Source: an uncultured Bacilli bacterium
Lineage (GTDB): Bacteria > Bacillota_I > Bacilli_A > RF39 > UBA660
NCBI GenBank assembly: GCA_934090735.1
Contig: CAKOJR010000002.1
Span: 62,001-126,000, forward strand
DNA length: 64,000 nucleotides
Direction of reading: 5' to 3'
Below the pieces are notes generated by a model that was not told the origin of the DNA, ran no database searches, and saw only the letters and a program-made list of their open reading frames with translations. Below are positions 24,286 through 33,208 of the stretch, piece after piece. A program made the position numbers and the translations under genes. Every line of letters starts with the position of its first letter. Positions within the stretch are counted from its first letter, which is position 1.

Positions 24286-25153
24286 GTGTATCTAGAAAGT
24301 CTTTAAATTCTTTAGGAAGATCACACTCAAAATGAAGATGCTCATGAGTTGTTGGCTGTTCAAAGTCAATAGATGCAGAATGTAAAAACTGACCGAAATC
24401 ACTGTAAGCTTTACCGTATACTGGGTCATTATAAACAGGATGCCCAATATACTTCATATGAACTCTGATTTGATGAGTTCTTCCTGTATCAAGTTTTAAT
24501 CTTAATAGCGTATAGCCTTCATATCTTTTTAAAACTTTAAAATGAGTAAGAGCTCTCTTTGAGTTTTCTGATGTGACACACATTTTTTTACGGTCTTTAG
24601 CATCTCTACCAATTGGGGCATCAATTATGCCACTGTCTTCATTGATTATGCCACACACTAGTGCAATATACTCTCTTTTAATGGTTTTATTTTTAAAGCC
24701 TTCTGCTAGAATATCGTGTGCTTTATCATTTTTAGCTACTAGCATAAGCCCGCTTGTGTCTTTATCTATTCTGTGAACGATTCCTGGTCTAAATGCTTCT
24801 TTATTACTTAAATTTTTTGTGTAGTGCATAAGAGCGTTTACTAAGGTGCCACTGGTGTTACCATTTCCTGGGTGAACCACCATCCCACTTTTTTTGTTGA
24901 TAACTAATAAATCATCATCTTCATAAACAATATCTATGGGAATATCTTCAGCTTCAAATGGGGCTTCTTTGATAAAGCCATCTTTAATGGTTATTTCATC
25001 ATTTAGGCTTAAGATTAAACTTGCTTTAGTTTTTTTACTATTAACTAAAATGTATTCTTCATCAATCATTTTCTTGATGGTACTTCTAGAAATACCCAAC
25101 TCTTCTGCTAAATACTTATCGATTCTTTCTTCCTTTAATACTTCTACTTCCAT
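24278..25153 (-). CDS. rluD: 23S rRNA pseudouridine synthase, RluD family
   Basis: Isomerises uridine in 23S rRNA (positions 1911/1915/1917 for RluD). It has an N-terminal S4 domain (about 10-60), the catalytic motif HRIDKDTSGLMLVAK (Asp near 136) and the GRTHQIRVHM motif near 226. The start is taken at the ATG 25153 because AAAGGTG lies six bases before it; an in-frame GTG nine bases earlier has none. It overlaps lspA by about 38 bases, the usual lspA-rluD pair. Confidence 0.9.
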   Translation of the reverse strand: MEVEVLKEERIDKYLAEELGISRSTIKKMIDEEYILVNSKKTKASLILSLNDEITIKDGFIKEAPFEAEDIPIDIVYEDDDLLVINKKSGMVVHPGNGNTSGTLVNALMHYTKNLSNKEAFRPGIVHRIDKDTSGLMLVAKNDKAHDILAEGFKNKTIKREYIALVCGIINEDSGIIDAPIGRDAKDRKKMCVTSENSKRALTHFKVLKRYEGYTLLRLKLDTGRTHQIRVHMKYIGHPVYNDPVYGKAYSDFGQFLHSASIDFEQPTTHEHLHFECDLPKEFKDFLDTLN

Positions 25154-25580
25154 TTTCTTCACCTTTCATGCATGCATATAGTAATAAAATTGTTCCCATA
25201 ACAACGCCAATATCGGCAACATTAAAAATTGGATAACTATATGAACCAAATTTAAAATATATAAAATCTCTAACATAACCATAAATTACTCTGTCATATA
25301 GATTACCTAGGCATCCACCTAAAAGTAAACCAAATGCCAGCGTGTTACGTTTGTTTTCTTTAAAGTCACTTATGAACTTAACTATAAAATATATTGCACA
25401 TACTCCAATTAATATTAAAAATAATCTTCTTGATGAAAAGATACTCCATGCTGCGCCATCGTTTGTTACTCTTTTAAATTCAAAAAAGTTTTTAATAATA
25501 ACTCTATCTTTAATAAAATACTTTGTTAACATATCTATTAAGAAAGTAATAATACTTATTATAAATATTCTTTTTCTCAT
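25116..25580 (-). CDS. lspA: Lipoprotein signal peptidase (signal peptidase II)
   Basis: Removes signal peptides from prolipoproteins after diacylglyceryl transfer. The 154-residue protein has four membrane helices and both catalytic aspartates: Asp105 in GYVRDFI and Asp123 in FNVADIG, with the preceding GNLYDR motif. It is followed directly by rluD in an overlapping arrangement. Confidence 0.94.
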   Translation of the reverse strand: MRKRIFIISIITFLIDMLTKYFIKDRVIIKNFFEFKRVTNDGAAWSIFSSRRLFLILIGVCAIYFIVKFISDFKENKRNTLAFGLLLGGCLGNLYDRVIYGYVRDFIYFKFGSYSYPIFNVADIGVVMGTILLLYACMKGEENGSRSIKGRKNR

Positions 25581-25607
25581 AAAGCACCCAGCAAAATTAT
25601 ACTATTT

Positions 25608-25823
25608 TTATTCTAAATCAACAAGTATAACATCACTGCCGATTGTTCTTATATCTTTAAATGTAATTTTATAGTCTCCAGTTTTTCGCATCATTTTTGT
25701 ACTACTTACTACTAGGTAGTTGATTGTTCCGTCAGAGTTTACATTGATGTCTACTATTCTGCCAAGTCTGGCACCAGTTCTTGTATTAATAATATCTTTA
25801 CTTTGCATATCACTCATTAGCAC
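25608..25823 (-). CDS. ymxH: YlmC/YmxH family PRC-barrel protein
   Basis: A small protein of about 71 residues with the family pattern DMQSKDIINTRTGARLGRIVDI and a C-terminal ILVDLE. In Bacillus and Clostridia such genes follow sigG and are linked to sporulation, but their biochemistry is not established. Start is uncertain: a GTG at 25823 lies six bases after AGGTG and an ATG at 25817 lies twelve after; I prefer the GTG. It is next to sigG. Confidence 0.75.
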   Translation of the reverse strand: MLMSDMQSKDIINTRTGARLGRIVDINVNSDGTINYLVVSSTKMMRKTGDYKITFKDIRTIGSDVILVDLE

Positions 25824-25850
25824 TGTAATCACCTAGTTAATTATATGCTT

Positions 25851-26624
25851 TTAGTCCATATATCTTCTTAAGTATCTAATCGCATTTTTTTCAATTCTTG
25901 ATACTTGAGCTTGAGAAACTCCTAAGTCGTCAGCTATTTCCATTTGGGTTTTTCCGTAGATATATCTAGCCATTAAGACATGTCTACCTCTATCATTTAA
26001 TTTTGTTAAAGCACTATCTAAACTAACTTTATCGTCTTTGTCAATGCCACTTTCTTTATCAGCTATTTGATCAAGTAAATATATGGTATCGCCGCCATCG
26101 TTATATATTGGATCAAAAATGCTTGCTGTTGGCATTAAGCTTTCTAGAGATGATGCTAACTCATACTCCTCTATTCCTAAAGCATCACATATTTCTTTAT
26201 TAGATGGTTCAAAACCATGAATGTTTTGATATTCATCTTTAAACTTAAGAATTTTGTAGGCACTATCTCTTATACCTCTACTAATCCTAACTGCACTAGA
26301 ATCTCTAATAAACCTTTTAACTTCTCCAATAATTAAGGGAACAGCATAAGTAGAAAACATGACGTTATAATCAAGTGAAAAATTATCAACTGCTTTTATA
26401 AGGCCTAACACTCCAACTTGAAATAAATCGTTCATGTCATATTTACCATTATTATATTTTTTAATTATACTAAGAACAAGTTTTAGGTTACCGTTTATAA
26501 GCTCGTCTTTAGCATTTTTGTCACCTTCGTTATATTTTTTAAAAAGTTCAATCATTTCATCATTTTTAAGTACTTTGATATCGTTAGTATCTATCCCTGG
26601 AATATCAACTTTATATTTACCCAC
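25851..26624 (-). CDS. sigG: Sporulation sigma factor SigG
   Basis: Late forespore-specific sigma factor. Matches SigG throughout: N-terminal VDIPGIDT..IKVLKNDEM, region 2 NGNLKLVLSIIKKYNN...DDLFQVGVLGLIKAVDNF-type sequence, the phrase FSTYAVPLIIGEVKRFIRD, FDPIYNDGGDTIYLLDQI in region 3, and region 4 HTH KTQMEIADDLGVSQAQVSRIEKNAI. SigF is the alternative, but the FDPIYNDGGD motif and neighbours favour SigG. Start is taken at GTG 26624 after AGAGGTGA. It follows sigE as in Bacillus, with a regulator gene inserted between. Confidence 0.92.
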   Translation of the reverse strand: MGKYKVDIPGIDTNDIKVLKNDEMIELFKKYNEGDKNAKDELINGNLKLVLSIIKKYNNGKYDMNDLFQVGVLGLIKAVDNFSLDYNVMFSTYAVPLIIGEVKRFIRDSSAVRISRGIRDSAYKILKFKDEYQNIHGFEPSNKEICDALGIEEYELASSLESLMPTASIFDPIYNDGGDTIYLLDQIADKESGIDKDDKVSLDSALTKLNDRGRHVLMARYIYGKTQMEIADDLGVSQAQVSRIEKNAIRYLRRYMD

Positions 26625-26641
26625 TTTCTTCACCTCTAGTT

Positions 26642-26671
26642 TATAGTGGAAAAATATGGTGTTATTTATTC
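26642..26671 (-). promoter_or_regulatory. Candidate forespore (SigF/SigG) promoter of sigG
   Basis: GAATA (26667-26671), 18-base spacer, CACTATA (26642-26648). This fits the SigG pattern GHATR-N18-CATnMTA in all but one position, and lies about 18 bases before the sigG start. Confidence 0.55.
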
Positions 26672-26684
26672 ACTAAAATATAAT

Positions 26685-27137
26685 TCATAATTTTGATAAT
26701 TTCTCTTGAATTCTAAAATATTCCTTCTCAGTAAACTGTTTCTTATTCGACTCAACTAAAGTAATAATAATATCTGGCTTTAAAATCAAAGCATTTATTA
26801 TTATTCTATAATTATCATTTGGAATAGCCATTCCCTTTTCATAACTAATTAATGTTTTCTTTGCACACCCTATTATTTTGGAAAATAATTCTTGTGATAA
26901 ATTATATTTATTTCTTAAATTTACAATATCATCTTTACAAATTCCATAATTTTTATTATATATTTCAATTGCTTTTCGACTTGCCTCATTATCTAATTCA
27001 GCATCATATACTAAAGAATCACATTCATTACAAAATCTTCTCTGTGAAATAAACTTTATTTCTTTACCTTTAATATTGTAATTATGTTCATAATCTTTGA
27101 TGTATGTACTTTTACATGAACAATTATCGCATTTCAT
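26685..27137 (-). CDS. YgiT/MqsA-type zinc-finger HTH regulator (orphan)
   Basis: The 150-residue protein has an N-terminal zinc finger with two CxxC pairs (CDNC near 3-6, CNEC near 36-39) and a C-terminal Xre-like HTH (LSQELFSKIIGCAKKTLISYEKG, about 80-102). This is the build of YgiT/MqsA antitoxins. No MqsR-like toxin lies on either side: upstream is 190 bases without a gene, then sigE. It sits between sigE and sigG, which are neighbours in Bacillus. It may be an orphan antitoxin or a recruited regulator of this locus; both are inference. Confidence 0.65.
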   Translation of the reverse strand: MKCDNCSCKSTYIKDYEHNYNIKGKEIKFISQRRFCNECDSLVYDAELDNEASRKAIEIYNKNYGICKDDIVNLRNKYNLSQELFSKIIGCAKKTLISYEKGMAIPNDNYRIIINALILKPDIIITLVESNKKQFTEKEYFRIQEKLSKL

Positions 27138-27293
27138 TTTAATTATCTCCTATCTTTATGAAACGACAAACAAACTGCCATTTCATCATACCTTCCCTTG
27201 CAAAACAATGGTAACATATGTAACTTTTTTTGTTAATTGTTTTTCATAACCTTAAGTAAATATTTCTTTCAAAACAAATCTGATCATTTAATT

Positions 27294-27317
27294 AAAAAAT
27301 GTCACCAGTGGCGACAT
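27294..27317 (-). terminator. sigE terminator
   Basis: ATGTCGCC/GGTGACAT-type stem with one mismatch, followed by six U, ten bases past the sigE stop. The remaining 150 bases up to the regulator gene hold an ACATATGT palindrome and an ATGAAA/TTTCAT hairpin but no gene. Confidence 0.75.
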
Positions 27318-27327
27318 ATTTCGTTTT

Positions 27328-28017
27328 TCATTTAAGTAACGATCCCTGCAGTTTCTTAACAACTTTCTTTTCTAACCTAGATATATATGACTGACTGATA
27401 CCAAGCATCTCTGCTACTTCTTTCTGGGTATAATCATCTGTTCCATTAAGACCATATCTAAGAGTCATAATAAGTTTTTCCCTATCATTTAAGGTTTGAA
27501 GTTCATTATTAAGAGTTATTCTATTTTCTTTTTCACTAAATTCATCAAAGACTAAATCTCCATCAGTTCCAAGAATATCTTCTAAGTGAAGTTCATTACC
27601 TTCTGCATCATAATTTAGTGCATCTTCTAGACTAACTTCTGCTCTTCTTTTTTTATTTTTTCTTAAATACATAAGTATCTCATTAGCGATGCATCTGGAA
27701 GCATATGTAGCTAATTTTATATTTTTATCTGGTTTGTAGGTTTCGATGCCTTTAATAAGACCAATTGTCCCGATACTTACTAAATCTTCTAAATCATAAC
27801 CGGCACTTTCGTATTTTTTTGCTAGGAATACTACAAGTCTTAAATTATGCTCGATTAGTTTATTTCTCGCTTCTAGATTACCACTTTTAGCAAGAATGAC
27901 ATAATTAAATTCTTCTTCTTTTGATAATGGCGGTGGTAAAACGTCGGTACTGCCTAAAAATAAAATATTAGTATCAATTTTTAGTAATTTACAAATTAAA
28001 ATCCATAACCTTTTCAT
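27328..28017 (-). CDS. sigE: Sporulation sigma factor SigE (pro-form)
   Basis: Early mother-cell sigma factor. The 229-residue protein starts with the hydrophobic, basic pro-sequence (MKRLWILICKLLKI) that SpoIIGA removes, then PPPLSKEEE, region 2 (LIEHNLRLVVFLAKKY, DLVSIGTIGLIKGIETY, KLATYASRCIANEILMYLRK) and the region 4 HTH (TQKEVAEMLGISQSYISRLEKKV). Its ATG overlaps the spoIIGA stop (ATGA) with a consensus AAGGAGG. Confidence 0.95.
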   Translation of the reverse strand: MKRLWILICKLLKIDTNILFLGSTDVLPPPLSKEEEFNYVILAKSGNLEARNKLIEHNLRLVVFLAKKYESAGYDLEDLVSIGTIGLIKGIETYKPDKNIKLATYASRCIANEILMYLRKNKKRRAEVSLEDALNYDAEGNELHLEDILGTDGDLVFDEFSEKENRITLNNELQTLNDREKLIMTLRYGLNGTDDYTQKEVAEMLGISQSYISRLEKKVVKKLQGSLLK

Positions 28018-28769
28018 AGGGCCTCCTTATTTAAAATAATATTAATACCTTTATAATTTACATCACTAATACCAATTAATGCTTTTACTTTTTGACCATC
28101 AATTATTACTTTGTCTGGTTTAAATACTTTTAATAAGCCCGTGCCACCTACTACTTTATATGGCATATAACTAAATAAAACGTCACAGTTAATAAGATTT
28201 TTATTAACAAGAATAACTGGTTTATTAAAATATCTTAGGTTATTTCCAGTATCAACAAAGCCGGTTTCATTAATTACTAAATCTTTATAGTATATGCTGA
28301 CGTTATAGTAATTAGAATTATTACTTAAATAATTTTTAGAGTATTTGATATATTTAAGTAATATGAATATACCTACTGGTAAATATAAAAATATGTTGTA
28401 TCCGATGGTTCCTTTGCTAAATACTAGTCCATTACTTTCTAAAGTGATAGTATCATTAAGTAAGTATAGAGAGCCACCTAAAATAATACTTATGATATAT
28501 AGCCAAAATAAGTTTTCTTTAAAGTAATCAAATCCTTTATAACCAAATGATATTATGACAAGAAAAATGCTGATTACTAGTTTATAGATAAGCATCCATA
28601 TACTGCCTTTGATTGTGAAAAGTAATAAGGTAGAAGTGCTACCTAGGATAGAGCTTACAAGTATTCTTTTAAACTTAGTATGTCTTTTTAATAGCATATC
28701 AACGCCTATCAATAGTAACATATCAATTATAAAGTTAAGTATTAAAACTACGTCAACATATATTACCAT
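28014..28769 (-). CDS. spoIIGA: Sigma-E processing peptidase SpoIIGA
   Basis: Aspartic membrane protease that activates pro-SigE. From the ATG at 28769 (AGGTG five bases before) the 251-residue protein has five membrane helices in the first 140 residues and a soluble protease domain with the active-site DTGN motif at Asp173 (ETGFVDTGNNL), followed by VVGGTGLLKVFKPD. A longer frame runs into the terminator upstream and is not used. It forms an operon with sigE. Confidence 0.92.
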   Translation of the reverse strand: MVIYVDVVLILNFIIDMLLLIGVDMLLKRHTKFKRILVSSILGSTSTLLLFTIKGSIWMLIYKLVISIFLVIISFGYKGFDYFKENLFWLYIISIILGGSLYLLNDTITLESNGLVFSKGTIGYNIFLYLPVGIFILLKYIKYSKNYLSNNSNYYNVSIYYKDLVINETGFVDTGNNLRYFNKPVILVNKNLINCDVLFSYMPYKVVGGTGLLKVFKPDKVIIDGQKVKALIGISDVNYKGINIILNKEAL

Positions 28770-28788
28770 AGTATCACCTATATTATTA

Positions 28789-28815
28789 TAAAAAAAAGAC
28801 ATCTATAAAGATGTC
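28789..28815 (-). terminator. Terminator of surface protein gene 3
   Basis: GACATC/GATGTC stem followed by eight or nine U, lying only about 20 bases upstream of the spoIIGA start. The spoIIGA-sigE promoter must be within or beyond it, or transcription reads through. Confidence 0.8.
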
Positions 28816-28823
28816 GAATTAAG

Positions 28824-30746
28824 TCACTGGATGATATATGGGTCTTCTGATGTTCCTGTGCCACCCGAAATTGTAGTTGATGAAGTTAGAGCAATTGCAG
28901 GGCGGATACCATGCTCAATACTGAAATTGACGTCACGAGGGCCAAGAGAGCCACCGGAGCCAAAAACAGCCCATACATAAGCTTTTCCATCATCGAAATC
29001 ACTTGGAGTTATTGTCCACCAGCCGTCATAAAGATTCTCTTGTAAATAAGCCGACGGATTTACATGTGTTGCGTTATATCCTGTAAAAACTATTTCATCA
29101 ACTGTTAGTAATCCTATTTTCCCTGTTATCTTGCTTAATTCCCCACTGCATTTTAAACTTGGGCCTGTTCCACCAGCATGATTGTTATTATCAAGCAGTC
29201 TTTGTACGGAACTATAATATGTTACATTTTGAGCATATCCCAAGCCATTAGGATTTTCCCCCCACGGATCAAAATTTGTGTTTGCTATATTGTTCTTATC
29301 ACTACACCATATTGTGTCCGCAATTTTATTTTCATACGAAATTAAATTGTTTTTATACCATGTTTCTAAATTTGTAAGGATTGTACTCTTATTTGTATTT
29401 TCATGCGTGCTTGAATAATCATTTGAACCTGCTGTTCCATACATAAATCCAACATATGCGTTATCATTAGTTTCAGTGTTAAATTTTCCTGTTTCAATAA
29501 TTGCAGCATTTGAATTATAAACGGAGAAAGCACAAGGATTTGCTTGCTCTTCAGTGTTATTATTATGCAAAACCAGTTTAATTGTTCCATCACCGTTAAT
29601 TCTCACGATTCTCCAGCATTTATTAGCAAACTCGACATAATTATTTTTTACTGCTCCTCTAAAATAGTAAGACGTACCATAATCATCTTCTGTACTAGAT
29701 ACCACTGCTTCTTTAAAATTTTTATTTGATGATAATGTTTTATATTCTAATGTATTTTTTGTTGCATTCACTACATAATATACTTGTTGTAAGTTAGTTG
29801 TTTCTACCATTTCACCGGCTGTTTCTGAACCAGCAGATTCAAGCATACCACTAGTAATATATTTCCCAATTAATTCGGAGTATGAGTTTATAAATATATC
29901 ACTTGTTATCGTTGTTCCAATTAAATTAAAGCCTGTTCCATTACTTTCCCAACCTGTTCCATAAGTAATGTAATAATTCGCTCCTTTATCACTAGCAGCA
30001 TAAAGAATGCTGCTAGCATAATTTATCTCATCTAAAGTATGAGCACTTACTTCTTTTCCAGGAATTGTTAAAGGTGAAGTGATCTCATTATCTCTTTTTA
30101 ATGCTGCAAGTAGTGCTCCATCTTCTGATTCATACCAACCTTTTGGTGCTGATGGTAAGTGGGATGCTTCTGTTATTACTACTATCTTACCAGCCCAGTT
30201 CTTACTAAGGCCTTGTTCTAAGCTTGTTTCACTATCCATCCAGATTCTTAAATCATAACTCTTTTCTTCATTTGCGTTTAAGCCAGTATCAATAATCATA
30301 TAACCTTCTTTATCTGCTTCTAGATTGGTTAATGATTGTTCTCCTAAGATTAGTGATGAATTTTTAGTAGTACCCTTAGGAGATATATTTACTTTAAGAT
30401 AATCATCTTTTAAGTAAGACGCATCTGTGCTAGTTCTATTTGTACTATAGATGGTGATATATGCTTTTACATAGCTACTGCAGTTATTTTTTAGGGTAAA
30501 AGTAAATGGTGTTTGTTTTAAACCATCTTCGTCACTTATTGGGAAAGCATCTGTTAGTTCTATTTGAGAGTTTTCTTCAGTTAGGGTTGTATCAAAGCAG
30601 TTTCTTGTTGATATTGCATTGTTTTCACTTTGACTTAAATATAGTCTAAACCAAGCAAAAGAGACTCCGATAATACATATTATAGTTACTAGTAAACTGT
30701 AATATAAAGTGAGTCTCTTTTTATTTTTTTCATTATCCATATACAA
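28824..30746 (-). CDS. Exported surface protein, paralogous family member 3
   Basis: The 640-residue protein has a basic N-terminus and signal/membrane segment (YYSLLVTIICIIGVSFAWF), the N-terminal beta domain shared with members 2 and 4 (TPFTFTLKNNCSSYVKAYITI, DLRIWMDSE), then a middle segment (KEVSAHTLDE...YGTGWESNGTGFNLIG) and C-terminal end (GGTGTSEDPY) that look like member 1, so it is a mosaic. The start is TTG at 30746 (AAGGT six bases before) or ATG at 30740. A plain promoter TTGAAA-N17-TATAAT without a G tract precedes it. It interrupts the ftsZ-spoIIGA neighbourhood. Confidence 0.7.
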   Translation of the reverse strand: MYMDNEKNKKRLTLYYSLLVTIICIIGVSFAWFRLYLSQSENNAISTRNCFDTTLTEENSQIELTDAFPISDEDGLKQTPFTFTLKNNCSSYVKAYITIYSTNRTSTDASYLKDDYLKVNISPKGTTKNSSLILGEQSLTNLEADKEGYMIIDTGLNANEEKSYDLRIWMDSETSLEQGLSKNWAGKIVVITEASHLPSAPKGWYESEDGALLAALKRDNEITSPLTIPGKEVSAHTLDEINYASSILYAASDKGANYYITYGTGWESNGTGFNLIGTTITSDIFINSYSELIGKYITSGMLESAGSETAGEMVETTNLQQVYYVVNATKNTLEYKTLSSNKNFKEAVVSSTEDDYGTSYYFRGAVKNNYVEFANKCWRIVRINGDGTIKLVLHNNNTEEQANPCAFSVYNSNAAIIETGKFNTETNDNAYVGFMYGTAGSNDYSSTHENTNKSTILTNLETWYKNNLISYENKIADTIWCSDKNNIANTNFDPWGENPNGLGYAQNVTYYSSVQRLLDNNNHAGGTGPSLKCSGELSKITGKIGLLTVDEIVFTGYNATHVNPSAYLQENLYDGWWTITPSDFDDGKAYVWAVFGSGGSLGPRDVNFSIEHGIRPAIALTSSTTISGGTGTSEDPYIIQ

Positions 30747-30803
30747 TCATCTACCTTATATGATGATTATATAAAATTTTTAAATTTCTTTCAATATTTT
30801 AGA

Positions 30804-31847
30804 TTAAAAATTATCTCTTTCTCTTAAGAATGGTGGAATATCAAAATCACTTTCTTCTTCTAATTTTGGTCTTCCTTGTGATGGGGTATCTTCTTGTGGT
30901 GCATCATCAAATCCGGTTGCTATTACGGTAACAATTACTTCATCATTTAAGTTTTCATTAATAACAGCACCGAAGATGATATTAATATCTGTGTTACTAC
31001 TTTGTCTTACTACTTCGGCAGCATCTTCTGCTTCAAATAGTGTTAAGCTTGTACCACCAGTTACATTTATGATAGCATCTGTTGCTCCATCAATACTTGT
31101 TTCAAGAAGTGGACTAGATACGGCTTGTTTGGCAGCTTCAATAGCTCTATTTTCACCTACCCCTAAACCAATACCAATAAGTGCTGAACCACGTTTTGCC
31201 ATTACTGTTTTAACATCAGCAAAGTCTAGGTTAACTAAACCAGATACAGCGATTAGGTCACTGATAGATTGAACACCTCTATGAAGAACATTATCAACTT
31301 CTTTAAAGGCATCAATCATTGGAGTACTCTTATCAATAATTTCTCTTAAGCGGTCATTTGGAATAACAATTAGGGTATCTACATGTTTTTTTAGTTCTTC
31401 AATACCTAGTACTGCTTGTTCCATACGTCTTTTACCTTCGAATCTAAAAGGTTTAGTAACAATACCAACTGTAAGAGCACCTAAATCTTGAGCAATCTCG
31501 GCAATAACAGGGGCAGCACCAGTACCTGTTCCACCACCCATACCACAAGTAACAAAGACCATATCGGCTCCTTTTAGAGCTTCTTTTATTTCTTCTTTGC
31601 TTTCCATGGCAGCGCTTCTACCAACTTCAGGATTAGCTCCAGCACCAAGTCCACCAGTCATGTTAGCACCAATTTGTAACTTACATGCTGCTTTACTAGC
31701 ATTTAATACTTGTAAGTCTGTATTAGCTACTATAAACTCAACACCTTTAACTCCTGATTCTATCATTCGGTTTACTGCGTTGTTTCCGCCTCCACCGACA
31801 CCAATAACTTTTATCTTAGCGATTTGATCCATCTCTAATCCAAACAT
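30804..31847 (-). CDS. ftsZ: Cell division GTPase FtsZ
   Basis: Tubulin-like protein forming the division ring. The 347-residue protein has KVIGVGGGGNNAVNRMI at the N-terminus, the GGGTGTGAAPVIA signature (about 104-116), the T7 loop with NLDFADVKTVM, and the short conserved C-terminal peptide (FDIPPFLRER) that binds FtsA and other partners. It follows ftsA by 13 bases. Confidence 0.97.
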   Translation of the reverse strand: MFGLEMDQIAKIKVIGVGGGGNNAVNRMIESGVKGVEFIVANTDLQVLNASKAACKLQIGANMTGGLGAGANPEVGRSAAMESKEEIKEALKGADMVFVTCGMGGGTGTGAAPVIAEIAQDLGALTVGIVTKPFRFEGKRRMEQAVLGIEELKKHVDTLIVIPNDRLREIIDKSTPMIDAFKEVDNVLHRGVQSISDLIAVSGLVNLDFADVKTVMAKRGSALIGIGLGVGENRAIEAAKQAVSSPLLETSIDGATDAIINVTGGTSLTLFEAEDAAEVVRQSSNTDINIIFGAVINENLNDEVIVTVIATGFDDAPQEDTPSQGRPKLEEESDFDIPPFLRERDNF

Positions 31848-31860
31848 TTAAATCTCTCCT

Positions 31861-33093
31861 TTAATTATCAAAAAAGTAACCGAATACTTTTCCTAGTATC
31901 GAATCGTTTGTAACTTCTCTAGCACCATTTACTAGGGTATCTATGTCATCATCAGTTATCATACAAAATTCTTTATCTCTTAGTCTTAACTTACTATAAA
32001 AGTATAGAAGCATACCTATACACGTACTATATCCATTGTATCTAGCTCCTACATAATTAATCATTCCGAGTCTGGCTTTATTACCAAATTCTTCATGAAT
32101 TACTAAAGGTGCATCTCTTAATTCAGTCAATCCTCCTGTAACAATTATATAACTAATTTCTTTCTTTGTTAAGTGGTTAATTGTTTTTTTTGCAAGTTTT
32201 AGTACTTCCTTAAGCCTATTTGACACTAATTCACTTACTTCTTTTTGACTAATTATAGTATCTTCACCATTTTTGTCTGTTAAGTGCATTTGTTCTCTGT
32301 TACTTGCGTTTTTAATACTAGCTAGAGCTAATTTTTCTTTGACCATCTTGGCATCACTACGTTTTAGATTGTATTTAAGCCCAATATCTCTGTCTAGTTC
32401 ATAGCCACCTAGATTAAGAATTTCGCTATTTATAAGGATTCCTTTACTAAAGATACCAACTGATGTACTAGTGTTTCCTAAATTAATTAGGGCTCCGTTT
32501 TTTTCTTCAAGTGATGAATCAAAATTTGCAAAGTCGGCAAGGACTGGCATCATGATGTCAACTACTTCAATTCCCGCTTCACTGACTACTTTTAAAAAAT
32601 CATAGATAAATCTCTTATCAGAAGCTACAAGCATGGCTTTAACGTATAGATTTTCACCTTTTAGACCAATAGGGTTTTTAGTTTCTTCACTATCTACTCT
32701 AAACATAACGGGTATTGCCTGTATTAGTTCTTCTGTTGCAGGTATATTTCCGATGCTGGCATTTTTTAAAACATTAATGATATTTTCACTTGTTACTGTA
32801 TAATCTTCACTTGTTATTTGCTCTTTTCCTTCTGTGTAGTAGAAGTCTGTGTATGTTACAGGAACTGAAAGCAAAACTTTTTTTATATTAAAGCCTAGTT
32901 TTTCACTACAGTCTGCAATAAGTTTTTTTATACTGGAAATAAGCTCATCTTTATCACTTATAACGTTATTCTGATAACCTAAAGAATAAGTCTTTTCAGC
33001 GCATAGAACATTTAATTTACCATGAATAAATTCACCACATACTAGTTTAATGGAGTCTGATCCAATATCTAGAGCTGAATAAATATTTCTCAT
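31861..33093 (-). CDS. ftsA: Cell division protein FtsA
   Basis: Actin-like protein tethering FtsZ to the membrane. The 410-residue protein starts with the phosphate-1 loop (ALDIGSDSIKLV), has the SHS2-type insertion domain (about 85-160), the second phosphate motif (GALINLGNTSTSVGIF) and the adenosine motif (YIIVTGGLTELRD). It ends with an amphipathic, aromatic-rich helix (GKVFGYFF), the membrane tether. Co-transcribed with ftsZ. Confidence 0.95.
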   Translation of the reverse strand: MRNIYSALDIGSDSIKLVCGEFIHGKLNVLCAEKTYSLGYQNNVISDKDELISSIKKLIADCSEKLGFNIKKVLLSVPVTYTDFYYTEGKEQITSEDYTVTSENIINVLKNASIGNIPATEELIQAIPVMFRVDSEETKNPIGLKGENLYVKAMLVASDKRFIYDFLKVVSEAGIEVVDIMMPVLADFANFDSSLEEKNGALINLGNTSTSVGIFSKGILINSEILNLGGYELDRDIGLKYNLKRSDAKMVKEKLALASIKNASNREQMHLTDKNGEDTIISQKEVSELVSNRLKEVLKLAKKTINHLTKKEISYIIVTGGLTELRDAPLVIHEEFGNKARLGMINYVGARYNGYSTCIGMLLYFYSKLRLRDKEFCMITDDDIDTLVNGAREVTNDSILGKVFGYFFDN

Positions 33094-33125
33094 ATACTCA
33101 CCTTTGCTTACCCTTTATATTTAAA

Positions 33126-33154
33126 ATTATACTATAAAGTATTGTACAATTCAA
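33126..33154 (-). promoter_or_regulatory. ftsAZ promoter
   Basis: TTGAAT (33149-33154), 17-base spacer, TATAAT (33126-33131), divergent from the murT promoter. Confidence 0.7.
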
Positions 33155-33163
33155 ATAAATAGT

Positions 33164-33191
33164 TTGTAAAAATAACAAATTATTGTATAAT
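33164..33191 (+). promoter_or_regulatory. murT-gatD promoter
   Basis: TTGTAA (33164-33169), 16-base spacer, TATAAT (33186-33191); the murT ATG follows 17 bases later with GGTGAT. Confidence 0.7.
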
Positions 33192-33208
33192 TTAATTGGT
33201 GATATAAA

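Noticed and set aside
28014..28017. Possible use of TGA as tryptophan (Mycoplasma code), given the AT-rich genome
   Set aside because: TGA closes spoIIGA, nrdG, the radical SAM gene and others at the expected protein ends, and tryptophans at conserved sites are TGG.
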